A stretch of 64,000 bases of DNA from Thalassospira sp. ER-Se-21-Dark (GTDB lineage Bacteria > Pseudomonadota > Alphaproteobacteria > Rhodospirillales > Thalassospiraceae): NCBI RefSeq assembly GCF_017922435.1, contig NZ_VDEZ01000002.1, positions 434,001-498,000 on the forward strand, written 5' to 3'. Numbering within the stretch: position 1 is the stretch's first letter; each line of letters opens with the position of its first letter. The position numbers and the translations under genes are program-made. The notes beneath the pieces are model-generated. The model made no database searches. It was given only the letters and a program-made list of their open reading frames with translations, and was not told the DNA's origin. Shown here piece by piece: positions 7,844 through 15,670 of the stretch.

Positions 7844-8530
7844 TTACCGTGCGCGGTCGGGAAAGTCAACGATCAAAGTGTCGGAATCTGCATTATTTGC
7901 ATTTTCCGGATCACTTTCGCGATCAGGTGTATCGCTCGCGGGATGACCATCATGATCGACATGGTGGTCGATATGCGGGATCAGTCCTGTATCGCGCGGA
8001 TCATCAACAATATCGGTTCGGCGATCATATATAGCAAATCCTGCCTTTTGGTAAGCCCCAAGTGCACTTGGGTGATCAAGCGTGCAGGTATTGACCGTGA
8101 TACGGGTGGGTTTGAAGCTCCAGGCGGTATCAATCGCCCAATCCAGTAGGTACTTGCCAAAGCCCTTGCCGATGAATTCCGGCATCAGGCCCATATAGTG
8201 CAGATCAATGACGTTGTCAGATTCAAAGTCCGTCAGATCCAGCTCGGCAAAGCCGGCAGGCACACCGGCAACATAAAGCACATAAACATGCGTCTCCGGC
8301 TTGGCGAGGATCGCGGAAAGCTCCGTGTCGCTCATCAGGCGGCGTTGCCACCACAGCCAAGGTTCGCCGACCGTATTATATAGGTAGCGATAAAATGACA
8401 GGGTCGGGTTTTCAGCCCGGATGATCGCGACCTTGCCGGGCGGGACGATGGCTGGCGCGCGTTCGGGCGGGCTTTGCATTTCAAGGAAGCTGATCACAAC
8501 TTCCAGCTTGCGCGGATTGGATGGGGTCAT
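7844..8530 (-). CDS. GNAT-family N-acetyltransferase
   Basis: A 228-residue acetyl-CoA-dependent acetyltransferase. The acetyl-CoA loop motif is in MPEFIGKGFGKYLLDWAI near residue 115, followed by the usual late motif LGAYQKAGFAIYDRR. Ahead of it is a WWQRRLMSDTELSAIL segment. The last 60 residues are a low-complexity Asp/His/Asn-rich tail (HHVDHDGHP and on) unlike most GNATs. Its start overlaps the stop of the next upstream GNAT by four bases, so the two acetyltransferases are coupled. The substrate is unknown. Confidence 0.85.
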   Translation of the reverse strand: MTPSNPRKLEVVISFLEMQSPPERAPAIVPPGKVAIIRAENPTLSFYRYLYNTVGEPWLWWQRRLMSDTELSAILAKPETHVYVLYVAGVPAGFAELDLTDFESDNVIDLHYMGLMPEFIGKGFGKYLLDWAIDTAWSFKPTRITVNTCTLDHPSALGAYQKAGFAIYDRRTDIVDDPRDTGLIPHIDHHVDHDGHPASDTPDRESDPENANNADSDTLIVDFPDRAR

Positions 8531-9057
8531 TGGACTAAACTCTTGCGCATTATTTTGTTTTGGTGCGGATCAGGATCAGCCTGATCGGTGACGCTTGCTA
8601 TAAAGTCATAGCCGAGTTTGGCGTAAAAATCACCCGCTGCGGCATTTTCAATTGTGACCCGGATTTCACTTAAGCCCGAAAGACGCAGGATATCCTCGGC
8701 CAAGCTTACCAGTTCGCGGCCAATGCCACTGCCTTGGGCGTGCTTGGCGATTGCCAGGTAATGAATCCAGCCAAAGACAGTGTCATGGCCGGTCATCATG
8801 GTGGCAAAGATTTGCTGATCATCTGGCATGCGCGCGACAATCAGGCTGCCATTATCAGCCGCAATACAGTTTTCGATATCCTGCCGTGCATCGCGGATCG
8901 CCGGGATCAGTCCGGTCGCAATCCAAAGGCGGGTGATGGCGGCAATATCGTCGTTAGTAGGGGCTTTAAGCTGTTCAAGTCTGATGCCCGCGCCATCCGC
9001 GGTATTGTTCGTCATATCCGAACCGAACGGGGATGGGGCGGGCATCGGGTTTCTCAT
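8527..9057 (-). CDS. GNAT-family N-acetyltransferase
   Basis: A 176-residue GNAT enzyme. The acetyl-CoA-binding motif is in KHAQGSGIGRELVSLAEDIL near residue 115, and the closing motif is AAGDFYAKLGYDFIA. The arrangement resembles the YpeA/RimI-like group. An internal ATG at 9015 (MTNNTADGAG) is a possible alternative start that would remove 14 residues. It is first in a two-gene unit with the GNAT gene that follows. The acceptor substrate cannot be told. Confidence 0.85.
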   Translation of the reverse strand: MRNPMPAPSPFGSDMTNNTADGAGIRLEQLKAPTNDDIAAITRLWIATGLIPAIRDARQDIENCIAADNGSLIVARMPDDQQIFATMMTGHDTVFGWIHYLAIAKHAQGSGIGRELVSLAEDILRLSGLSEIRVTIENAAAGDFYAKLGYDFIASVTDQADPDPHQNKIMRKSLVQ

Positions 9058-9089
9058 TTTAAATGTGTGATACGGACGGGGCAGGATGT

Positions 9090-9953
9090 TCAGGCCGGGC
9101 CGGTATCAACCGGGCTGTCTTCCGTGGTGGCCCATTCTGCCCAAGATCCGTCATAGACAGCGACCTGTTTGTGGCCGGAAATATAGGCTCCCATGGCAAG
9201 GACACAGGCGGTAACGCCCGAACCACAACTTGCAACAATCGGCTTGTTAAGATCGACACCTGCTGCGTCGAATGCAGCCTTGATTTCATCCGCCGACTTG
9301 AAGGTGCCATCCGAATTCAGAAGTTCGGTAAAGGGCAGGTTGTAGGAGCCGGGAACGTGACCCGATTTGCCCCAAGGGTCGTCAACCTCGCCACGGAACC
9401 GTTCGCCTGCGCGGGCATCCACCAGCTGTTCGCGTTTGGTTTTGACGTTCGAGAGAACCTGATCATATTCACGCAGTAAAAAGCTGTTGGCGCGTGCGGT
9501 AAAGTGGCGTTCGCGCGGCGGGGTCGGTGCATCGGTGACCGGGCGGCCCTCTGCGATCCATTTCGGCAGGCCGCCATCGAGAACGACAACATCATGATGG
9601 CCGAAATGACGCAGCATCCACCATGCACGGCAGGCTGCAAGGGCGGAACCCTTTTGGCTATAGACAACCACACGGACACCATCGCCGAGGCCGAGTTTGC
9701 GGACCTTGGCGGAAAACTTGATCGCATCGGGCATCATATGCGGCAGCGGGGCGCTGTCATCGGCGGCGATATCATCGATATCAAAGAAAACCGCACCCGG
9801 AATATGTTCAGCGTCATAGAATTCGCGGGCATTCTTGTTTTCGGCTGGCATGTACCAGCTGGCATCGACGACGCGCACGTCCGGTGCATCAAGGTGATCC
9901 GCAAGCCATTGGGTGGACACAAGGGCGTCGGAAAGTGGGTTGGTCATGGACAA
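9090..9953 (-). CDS. sseA: 3-mercaptopyruvate sulfurtransferase
   Basis: A 287-residue two-domain rhodanese. The first, non-catalytic domain runs to about residue 145. The second carries the active-site loop IVASCGSGVTACVLAM near residue 240. The CGSGVT loop is typical of mercaptopyruvate sulfurtransferases, while thiosulfate sulfurtransferases usually have CRKGVT. It moves sulfane sulfur from 3-mercaptopyruvate to thiophiles or cyanide. It lies 32 bases upstream of the GNAT pair on the same strand, so co-transcription is possible. Confidence 0.9.
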   Translation of the reverse strand: MSMTNPLSDALVSTQWLADHLDAPDVRVVDASWYMPAENKNAREFYDAEHIPGAVFFDIDDIAADDSAPLPHMMPDAIKFSAKVRKLGLGDGVRVVVYSQKGSALAACRAWWMLRHFGHHDVVVLDGGLPKWIAEGRPVTDAPTPPRERHFTARANSFLLREYDQVLSNVKTKREQLVDARAGERFRGEVDDPWGKSGHVPGSYNLPFTELLNSDGTFKSADEIKAAFDAAGVDLNKPIVASCGSGVTACVLAMGAYISGHKQVAVYDGSWAEWATTEDSPVDTGPA

Positions 9954-10115
9954 GCTCCGATTGACGGTGGTGGATTTCCGGTTGGTTCCGGGATTGTTTT
10001 AAATTTGGTCCTGAATCTATTTAAATTTGTAACGGTCCTGCCGCTTGCTGGCAACTGGCAGTCAAACCGGATGGTGATGATCCGTATGTTTGCCGGTTGC
10101 CAATTACAAATGGCA

Positions 10116-10826
10116 TCAGTCGTCAAATACGATATTGATCCGGCGGTTCTGGCGGCCTTTCTTTTCAATTTTGGAAACCATGACCTTGCCGATCTCGCCG
10201 GTTTTGCGCACATGGGTGCCGCCACAGGGTTGGAAATCAATGCCTTCTATGGTGACAGTCCGGATAGAATGTCCGTCCATTGGCGGCTGCACCGACATGG
10301 TGCGCACCAGTTCCGGGTTGGCTTTAAGCTCGGCGACGGAGATTTCCCCGTCATAGACATCGGCATCGCGTGCGATCAGTTCGTTAAGCTTTTCACTGAT
10401 TTCATCCTTGTCGAGCGTGGCGTCCGGCAGATTGAAGTCTAGCCGCGCCTTATGGGCGGCGATGTTGCCACCCGTAACATCACCTTCGATGACAGCACAC
10501 AAAAGATGCAGGCAGGTGTGAAAGCGCATCAGCTTGTGGCGATTGTCCCAATCAAGTTCGGCTGTGATCGTATCGCCAACCGCGGGCAGGGGATGATCAT
10601 CGGCAATGATGTGCAAGATACGCCCGGTTTCGCGATCTTTGACCGTGGTAACGACGGGAAGGGCCGTGCCATCGCCAAGGGTTAGTGTGCCGATATCGCC
10701 TGATTGGCCGCCAGCGGTTGCGTAAAACACCGTTTGATCAAGTTCGATCCCGCGATCTGAAATGCTGGTGACGGCGGCGTTGCAATTCTTTGCATAGGCG
10801 TCTTCGCGAAACATTAGTCGTGTCAT
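10116..10826 (-). CDS. Alanyl-tRNA editing protein, AlaX type
   Basis: A 236-residue free-standing relative of the AlaRS editing domain, which would hydrolyse mischarged Ser-tRNA(Ala) or Gly-tRNA(Ala). The zinc-binding motifs are both complete: HxxxH in FHTCLHLLCA and CxxxH in QPCGGTHVRKTGEIG. An N-terminal beta-barrel region has YATAGGQSGDIGTL. The length matches AlaX-M. It stands alone, 160 bases upstream of sseA on the same strand. Confidence 0.88.
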   Translation of the reverse strand: MTRLMFREDAYAKNCNAAVTSISDRGIELDQTVFYATAGGQSGDIGTLTLGDGTALPVVTTVKDRETGRILHIIADDHPLPAVGDTITAELDWDNRHKLMRFHTCLHLLCAVIEGDVTGGNIAAHKARLDFNLPDATLDKDEISEKLNELIARDADVYDGEISVAELKANPELVRTMSVQPPMDGHSIRTVTIEGIDFQPCGGTHVRKTGEIGKVMVSKIEKKGRQNRRINIVFDD

Positions 10827-11097
10827 GTTTTCTGGTCTCCCGTTGGTGGCGGTTGATGGCGTTCTTGATTTTACCGCCCGGCGTTTGGTGCCGGGGCGTC
10901 CGTTCGTCGCGCAGGATTGGTGCGAATGGATTGATTGCCGGGATTATGGTGCGGTGGCGGACCGGCAATTGTCGAGACCAAAGTTACGGTAATCCTTCGG
11001 CTGAAATGTAAGTTAGTATACATAAATGTAATATTAATGTTGAAAATTGTACGTAATGTATGATATCGCTGCGGTGTATTTCAGGAGTGATAAAGCC

Positions 11098-11757
11098 GTG
11101 CCAGCCATTATCCATGTCAAGCTTTCCGGCGAAGGGGACTTCGGGCCAGTCGATCTCGAATGTGCGATTCCGCCTGCGCGTTTGCCGGTGGTGATGGCTG
11201 CTTTGTTCGGGCAGGCACCGTCTGTGCCGGGAATGGCTGTTGGCGCGGTGCATGGTTCTGTACCTGGTGTTTCGGGTGGTGGTCGCCCGCACGCGAACGG
11301 CGCGGTTGATGGCTTCGCCAATGAAAGTGCGGCGGACAAGGTGAATGATCGCGCCGCGACAGCAACCCTTGGCGTGCCAGGGGCGGGCGGGGCGCATGGT
11401 GGCATAGGATATGCAGGCGATGCCGCATTTTCCGGCGCAATAGATCCCGGCATGTTCATTACGGGGTATGTTGGCAGTTTTGCCGATCTGGTCGGACGCC
11501 TGCAACCACGTGGCTTTGCCGAGATAATCTTGCTGGCGGCAATCTGGCTGCAAGATCGCGATGGCAGGAGTTTTGTAACGCGCGGTGATGTCCGCCGCCT
11601 TTTACGCCGCCAGGATCATCTGCGGATGCCGCGCAATTTTAGCCGGGATTTCCATGCGGCCGTGGCAAGAGGCTACCTTGAAGAGGTCGAGGGCGAGGAC
11701 GGTTACACCGTTGCAGCTGATGGCTTCCGCTGGTTTCGTGATGAGTGTATGAAATAA
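11098..11757 (+). CDS. Unrecognised protein with a possible C-terminal winged helix
   Basis: A 219-residue protein I do not recognise. The first 40 residues look folded (VKLSGEGDFGPVDLECAIP). They are followed by about 80 residues of Gly/Ala-rich low-complexity linker. The last 75 residues look helical with a wing-like end: FVTRGDVRRLLRRQDHL, MPRNFSRDFHAAVARGYLEE, and YTVAADGFRWF. This C-terminus resembles the end of the next gene. A GTG at 11098 with AGGAG at 11083-11087 is preferred as start; an ATG at 11056 is possible. The promoter region shares the motif ACGTWATGTATG with that of the next gene. Confidence 0.6.
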   Translation: MPAIIHVKLSGEGDFGPVDLECAIPPARLPVVMAALFGQAPSVPGMAVGAVHGSVPGVSGGGRPHANGAVDGFANESAADKVNDRAATATLGVPGAGGAHGGIGYAGDAAFSGAIDPGMFITGYVGSFADLVGRLQPRGFAEIILLAAIWLQDRDGRSFVTRGDVRRLLRRQDHLRMPRNFSRDFHAAVARGYLEEVEGEDGYTVAADGFRWFRDECMK

Positions 11758-11844
11758 TACAAAAAGTCGAAAAAGATATTGACGTTATGTATGTTTGTTG
11801 TATCTTTTTTAGCAGGGACAAACAAAAACGGGTGGGACCAAATC

Positions 11845-12372
11845 ATGAGCGCGTGGGAAGTCAGAAGCAGCTGCCGGGTATGGCGGGGCCGTTATGTCAT
11901 TCGTGGTGATGTTGATCGTATTGCCAACGACATTGTTGAACTTCAGCAAAACCGGTTCCCGGGGCTTGATGCGGAAAAGGTTTCGCTTCGGGTTGTGACC
12001 ATGGCGGTGATGTCGGTTCTGGCCGAGGAATGCTGCGAAGACGGGGTGACCGCAGCCGAACTTTCCTTCCTTTTGACCACTTGCCTGGGGATGCCGATTT
12101 CGCCAACCCGGATTGAACGGGAAATGGAAGGTCTTTCTGGTCTTGTCTGGACCGGGCAATGGGGTGGTGAAACCCTGTATGTCATGGAAAAACGTGGTTT
12201 GCGTTTCTTTGAAAGTGCACGTGCCAGGGCGCTTTGCGAAGATGGAAATGTGAACGCCAAGGACCGCGAAGGTGTGGCCGCCAGCGAAGCACAGGACGCG
12301 GTGAATGCCATGATTGATCCCGCCATCATCAGCGAGCCGGCAGTGCATGCCCGCTATCGGGTTGTCAGCTAG
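11845..12372 (+). CDS. Unrecognised protein with a possible winged helix
   Basis: A 175-residue protein without a family I can name. The middle reads VSLRVVTMAVMSVLAEECCE, GVTAAELSFLLTTCLGMPIS, RIEREMEGLSGLVWTGQW and LYVMEKRGLRFFESARA. This order of helix, helix and hairpin fits a winged-helix fold and parallels the previous protein's C-terminus. A regulatory role is only a guess. The ATG at 11845 is taken because the longer frame upstream runs through an AT-rich promoter-like stretch. It is followed by a clear terminator at 12410-12440. Confidence 0.6.
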   Translation: MSAWEVRSSCRVWRGRYVIRGDVDRIANDIVELQQNRFPGLDAEKVSLRVVTMAVMSVLAEECCEDGVTAAELSFLLTTCLGMPISPTRIEREMEGLSGLVWTGQWGGETLYVMEKRGLRFFESARARALCEDGNVNAKDREGVAASEAQDAVNAMIDPAIISEPAVHARYRVVS

Positions 12373-12409
12373 GATCTTCGCTTACAGGTCAGACTATCAA
12401 TGTTTCGTG

Positions 12410-12440
12410 CACCCGCCTGTTTTGCTGGCGGGTGTTTTTC
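12410..12440 (+). terminator. Intrinsic terminator
   Basis: CACCCGCC (12410-12417) pairs with GGCGGGTG (12427-12434), followed by a T-rich run. It ends the transcript of the winged-helix-like gene. Confidence 0.9.
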
Positions 12441-12596
12441 TTTGGCGTGGAGGGTGGTCAACAAGCGGCTTGACCAAACGAAAAAAGCGCCATATGCATT
12501 AAAGCATGGAAAACATTATTACACATCAGAACGCCTATTTTACGTCGTGCACATAGCGCGGCGCCTGTTGATGTGTTTGTAAATTAAACCAAGACC

Positions 12597-12624
12597 GGCT
12601 GCCCCAGGGCGGCCTTTGTTTTTT
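12597..12624 (+). terminator. Second terminator hairpin, in the leader of the S4-like gene
   Basis: GGCTGCC (12597-12603) pairs with GGCGGCC (12608-12614, one G-T pair) and is followed by TTTGTTTTTT. It lies 50 bases before the S4-like gene and 157 bases after a complete terminator, so it may act as an attenuator for a promoter between 12441 and 12596. The rest of the 12373-12673 gap shows no gene. Confidence 0.5.
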
Positions 12625-12673
12625 CCATAAACCGGTTTGCCCGAGGTGGCCCTACCAACAAGGAAACCGGAAA

Positions 12674-12952
12674 ATGACCCATATCTCTCTTGCTGATCGC
12701 ATGCCGACACTTGATTTCACGCCCAACGCCCTGAAGGACGGGATCGGGGTGGTGCCGCTTATTCTGATGGCGGGCTTTGCCGAGACCACTACGGCGGCAA
12801 GTGAACTGGTCGCACGTGGTGCTGTCACCATCGAAGGCAAACAGATCATTGATCCCGACCATCATATCCTGAGCTACGCCTTTGATGATGGCGAAGTGCT
12901 GCGGCTCACGGTTGGGGGCAAAAGCACGATGCTGATCCGGCGCGCGGACTGA
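12674..12952 (+). CDS. Stand-alone S4-like RNA-binding protein resembling the TyrRS tail
   Basis: A 92-residue protein. PLILMAGFAETTTAASELVARGAVTIEGKQI followed later by VLRLTVGGKSTMLIRRAD (key features: helix, A..LV..GAV.I.G..I, then a GK.....I strand) has the layout of the S4 domain that ends tyrosyl-tRNA synthetase. No synthetase catalytic core is present. Stand-alone S4 proteins usually bind structured RNA. AAGGAAACC lies before the ATG. It sits behind a possible attenuator and converges on the radical SAM gene. The S4 assignment rests on pattern alone and the target RNA is unknown. Confidence 0.6.
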   Translation: MTHISLADRMPTLDFTPNALKDGIGVVPLILMAGFAETTTAASELVARGAVTIEGKQIIDPDHHILSYAFDDGEVLRLTVGGKSTMLIRRAD

Positions 12953-13000
12953 TCCGGATGGGTTATCTGTTGCGGGATATGGGCGATGTTGCTGCTGATG

Positions 13001-14164
13001 TCAGAACAGCGACATTTGCCCGCTCGCGCTGGGACGTTTGAAGCCGCTGCAATCAAGGTTGAGGGATCTGTTGGTCAGGCCATGCTTTTTGCGCGCAGCG
13101 TCAAAGCGTTTGGCGATCAGATCGGCAATCGGGCCGGTGCCGCGCATGCGGGTGCCAAATTCCGATTGATAGATTTGACCATCACGCATCTGACGGATCA
13201 ATGACATCACCTTGGCCTTGCGGTCGGGGTAATGGGCCTCCAGCCATTCTTCGAACAGATCGGCGATTTCGAGCGGCAGGCGCAAGACGATGTGACCAAT
13301 CGATTGCGCACCGGCGTCCTTGCAGGCCGACACGATCTTTTCGATCTCCGTATCATTCAGGCCCGGAATAACCGGCGCGCACAGGACGGTGACCGGAATG
13401 CCCGCATCTGAGAGTTTTCGGATGGCCTCAAGCCGGCAGTGCGGGGCAGAGGCGCGCGGTTCCAGAAGGTTTGACAGCCGGTGATCAAGGCTTGTGACGG
13501 ATACGGCCACCGATGCCCGGTTTCGGGCGGCCATCGGGGCGATCAGGTCAATGTCACGGGTGACCAACGCGCTTTTGGTAATCAGTGAAAAGGGATGCTG
13601 ACAGTCTGACAGGACTTCAATGATCGACCGCGTCAGTTTCTTGTCGCGATCGACTGGCTGATAGGGATCAGTGCTTGTGCCGATCACAATCGGGGCGGGT
13701 TGATAAGTCTTTGATGAGAGTTGCTTGCGCAGAAGCTGGGCGGCCTCTGGCTTCCAGAAAAGACGCGTTTCAAAATCAAGACCGGGGGACAAGCCCAGAT
13801 AGGCATGGGTCGGGCGCGCAAAGCAATACACACAGCCATGCTCACACCCGCGATAAGGGTTGATGGAGCGATCAAACGGCACATCGGGGCTTTGATTGCG
13901 GGTGATCACAGAACGCGCCCCATCAATGCCAAGGGTCGTTTTGATCCGGGGTGGTTCCTGTTCTTCAAGCCGGTGTGACGTCCAGCCATCATCAACTGCC
14001 TGATGGATATGTCTTTCAAACCGGCCATCAATATTTGAAACAGCCCCGCGTCCCTTTTGCGCGCGGACAGGCAAGACGTTTTGGTCATGATCCGGGCGCG
14101 TCCGGTCATCACCAAAAGCCGTGTTGTCGGTGTTTTGTTCCATGAAGGCGGTTTGGTTTTGCAT
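13001..14164 (-). CDS. PA0069-type radical SAM protein, spore-photoproduct-lyase-like
   Basis: A 387-residue radical SAM enzyme. The cluster-binding CxxxCxxC is in NPYRGCEHGCVYCFARPTH near residue 92. It continues with GTSTDPYQPVDRDKKLTR and SVTSLDHRLSNLLEPRA, both typical of the SplB-like PA0069 family. The natural substrate of this family is not established. The ATG at 14164 is preferred (ATG 14143 is also possible) because a LexA box at 14179-14193 lies just upstream; the longer frame to 14221 would put that box inside the gene. The final residues (PSASGQMSLF) are basic and Ser-rich. Confidence 0.88.
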   Translation of the reverse strand: MQNQTAFMEQNTDNTAFGDDRTRPDHDQNVLPVRAQKGRGAVSNIDGRFERHIHQAVDDGWTSHRLEEQEPPRIKTTLGIDGARSVITRNQSPDVPFDRSINPYRGCEHGCVYCFARPTHAYLGLSPGLDFETRLFWKPEAAQLLRKQLSSKTYQPAPIVIGTSTDPYQPVDRDKKLTRSIIEVLSDCQHPFSLITKSALVTRDIDLIAPMAARNRASVAVSVTSLDHRLSNLLEPRASAPHCRLEAIRKLSDAGIPVTVLCAPVIPGLNDTEIEKIVSACKDAGAQSIGHIVLRLPLEIADLFEEWLEAHYPDRKAKVMSLIRQMRDGQIYQSEFGTRMRGTGPIADLIAKRFDAARKKHGLTNRSLNLDCSGFKRPSASGQMSLF

Positions 14165-14178
14165 GCAAACAACGTATA

Positions 14179-14193
14179 GAACAAAATAGGAAC
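14179..14193. promoter_or_regulatory. LexA (SOS) box of the alphaproteobacterial type
   Basis: GAAC-AAAATAG-GAAC, that is GTTC-N7-GTTC on the minus strand, is the direct-repeat operator known for alphaproteobacterial LexA. It lies 15 bases upstream of the radical SAM start, where a bound repressor would block transcription. It could also influence the divergent LysE-type gene, whose start is 142 bases away. Confidence 0.7.
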
Positions 14194-14334
14194 ATTCAAG
14201 TGGAAACCGATAAAGCATCAAGCCTGAGATCTGCCGTGTTCCGGATTGCAGCGATACAATTGTTTGCTTGTCGGAAAATCAGATAGACCTATAGTCCAAG
14301 AAGGTTTTACGGCGGATCAGAAAAGGAATGCGCC

Positions 14335-14967
14335 ATGGATTGGTCACAGGTTTTGAGTTTTGCGCTGGTTGCGTCACTGCTTGTCATGTCGCCGGGCCCC
14401 AACGGTGTTCTGGTCGCCAAGACGGTGCCGACATCAGGACGCATGGCCGGGATGGCCAATGTGGCCGGATTTGTCAGTGCCTTTTATGTGCACGGGACGT
14501 TGTCGATCCTTGGTATTTCCCTGATTCTGGTGCAGTCGGCACAGGCCTTTATGGTCGTGAAGTTTCTTGGCGCAGCCTATTTGTGCTGGGTCGGGTTCAA
14601 GGCGCTGCGTGATGCGTGGCTTGGGGTGAAAACAGTTGCCAATGTATCACCGGCCAAACGCAGGCGTACCTTGGTCACGGCTTATGGCGAGGGACTTCTG
14701 ACCAATGTGCTGAACCCGAAGACTTCGATGTTTTATCTGGCTGCCTTCCCGCAATTCATTCCCGTAGGTGAGGGGGCGATGACCGCCGCCTTTATGCTGG
14801 TGTGTGTGCATGCCGCAATCAACGCCATCTGGTTTGCAGCCATGGTCATGTTGTTTGCACGGCTGACTCGCTTTGCAAGGAATGGCCGTTTTCAGCGCGC
14901 ACTTAAGGCTACCACCGGGGCGGTGTTCATCGCCTTTGGTGTTAAGCTGGTGTCGTTGCGCCCCTAA
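14335..14967 (+). CDS. LysE/RhtB-family amino-acid exporter
   Basis: A 210-residue inner-membrane exporter with about six hydrophobic spans. The family start LVMSPGPNGVLVAKT is near residue 17. The conserved middle reads FLGAAYLCWVGFKALRDAW and the second half carries NVLNPKTSMFYLAAFPQF. The family exports amino acids or their derivatives by proton antiport; which one is exported here cannot be said. AAGGA precedes the ATG. It is divergent from the radical SAM gene and followed by a strong terminator. Confidence 0.9.
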   Translation: MDWSQVLSFALVASLLVMSPGPNGVLVAKTVPTSGRMAGMANVAGFVSAFYVHGTLSILGISLILVQSAQAFMVVKFLGAAYLCWVGFKALRDAWLGVKTVANVSPAKRRRTLVTAYGEGLLTNVLNPKTSMFYLAAFPQFIPVGEGAMTAAFMLVCVHAAINAIWFAAMVMLFARLTRFARNGRFQRALKATTGAVFIAFGVKLVSLRP

Positions 14968-14990
14968 TCTGAACCAACGCTATTGTACTT

Positions 14991-15030
14991 TGCCCGCCGG
15001 TTATGGAAGTCGGCGGGCATTTTTGTTTTC
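14991..15030 (+). terminator. Intrinsic terminator
   Basis: TGCCCGCCG (14991-14999) pairs with CGGCGGGCA (15011-15019), followed by TTTTTGTTTTC. It ends the LysE-type transcript. Confidence 0.93.
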
Positions 15031-15059
15031 GGATATTGATCAGGTCTATAACCGCGCAA

Positions 15060-15235
15060 CGCACCGTTAGGATCACGCCGGTTGCCTGTGTCGTCATGAA
15101 AGATGCGGTCTAAATACACGAAAGCTTGGCTGTGTGGCGCGGGAACATGCCAAAGGCGACGTTCGAATTATTGGCGTTACCGGTCATGAATTTCCTCAAT
15201 GTGCCAATGACCGAAGCAATCTCCTGACCGTGCCA
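15060..15235 (-). pseudogene. Decayed fragment of a lactate-permease gene
   Basis: Read on the minus strand, the fragment encodes FMTGNANNSNVAFGMFPRHT, matching FMTGSTNNSNVVFGMFQRHT in the intact permease encoded 2.5 kb to the right. A second match further along is at DNA level: AGGATCACGCCGGTT at 15069-15083 is identical to 17764-17778 near the intact gene's end. The spacing between the two matches is about 110 bases shorter than in the intact gene, so an internal deletion is likely. No start, core or stop of a whole permease remains. It points to an old partial duplication. Confidence 0.75.
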
Positions 15236-15670
15236 ACGCTCGTCAGTCGGGAAAATGATAACTTTTGGGAAAATGATAAAGAATAGAAGTGGTTTAGCTA
15301 TCTGAAGCGCATTAGATTTCACCCAAGAATTCAGATGTGACGGACCGCCGAACATTAACGGTGCAGTAATTTCGCCTCGCGCCAACACAAAACAACTTAT
15401 CGCAAGCGCAGATATTCCGGCGAGGGTACCTCAATCAACAGCGTTTCCTGTCAAACAAACAGATACAGGACAAATTGCTTTGATGTATGACGACGTATAG
15501 AGCTGGTCGAGGAAAGGTTGTTTTGTTCATAATTCCAATTTGATGGCTTGGTTCGTTTAAATAAATTGGATCAATTACATTTGTGAGCGATAGATAATTT
15601 AAAGACTATTATGCTGAAAAATGAAAATAATTTGTTATATTTGATTGATTCGAATTATATTGGCCAATTC
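15236..15670. other. AT-rich gap before the inverse autotransporter gene
   Basis: About 435 bases with no supportable gene. The left part may hold further scrambled permease relic. From about 15480 the sequence becomes strongly AT-rich and probably carries the promoter of the adhesin gene. No terminator or clear repeat was seen. Confidence 0.5.
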
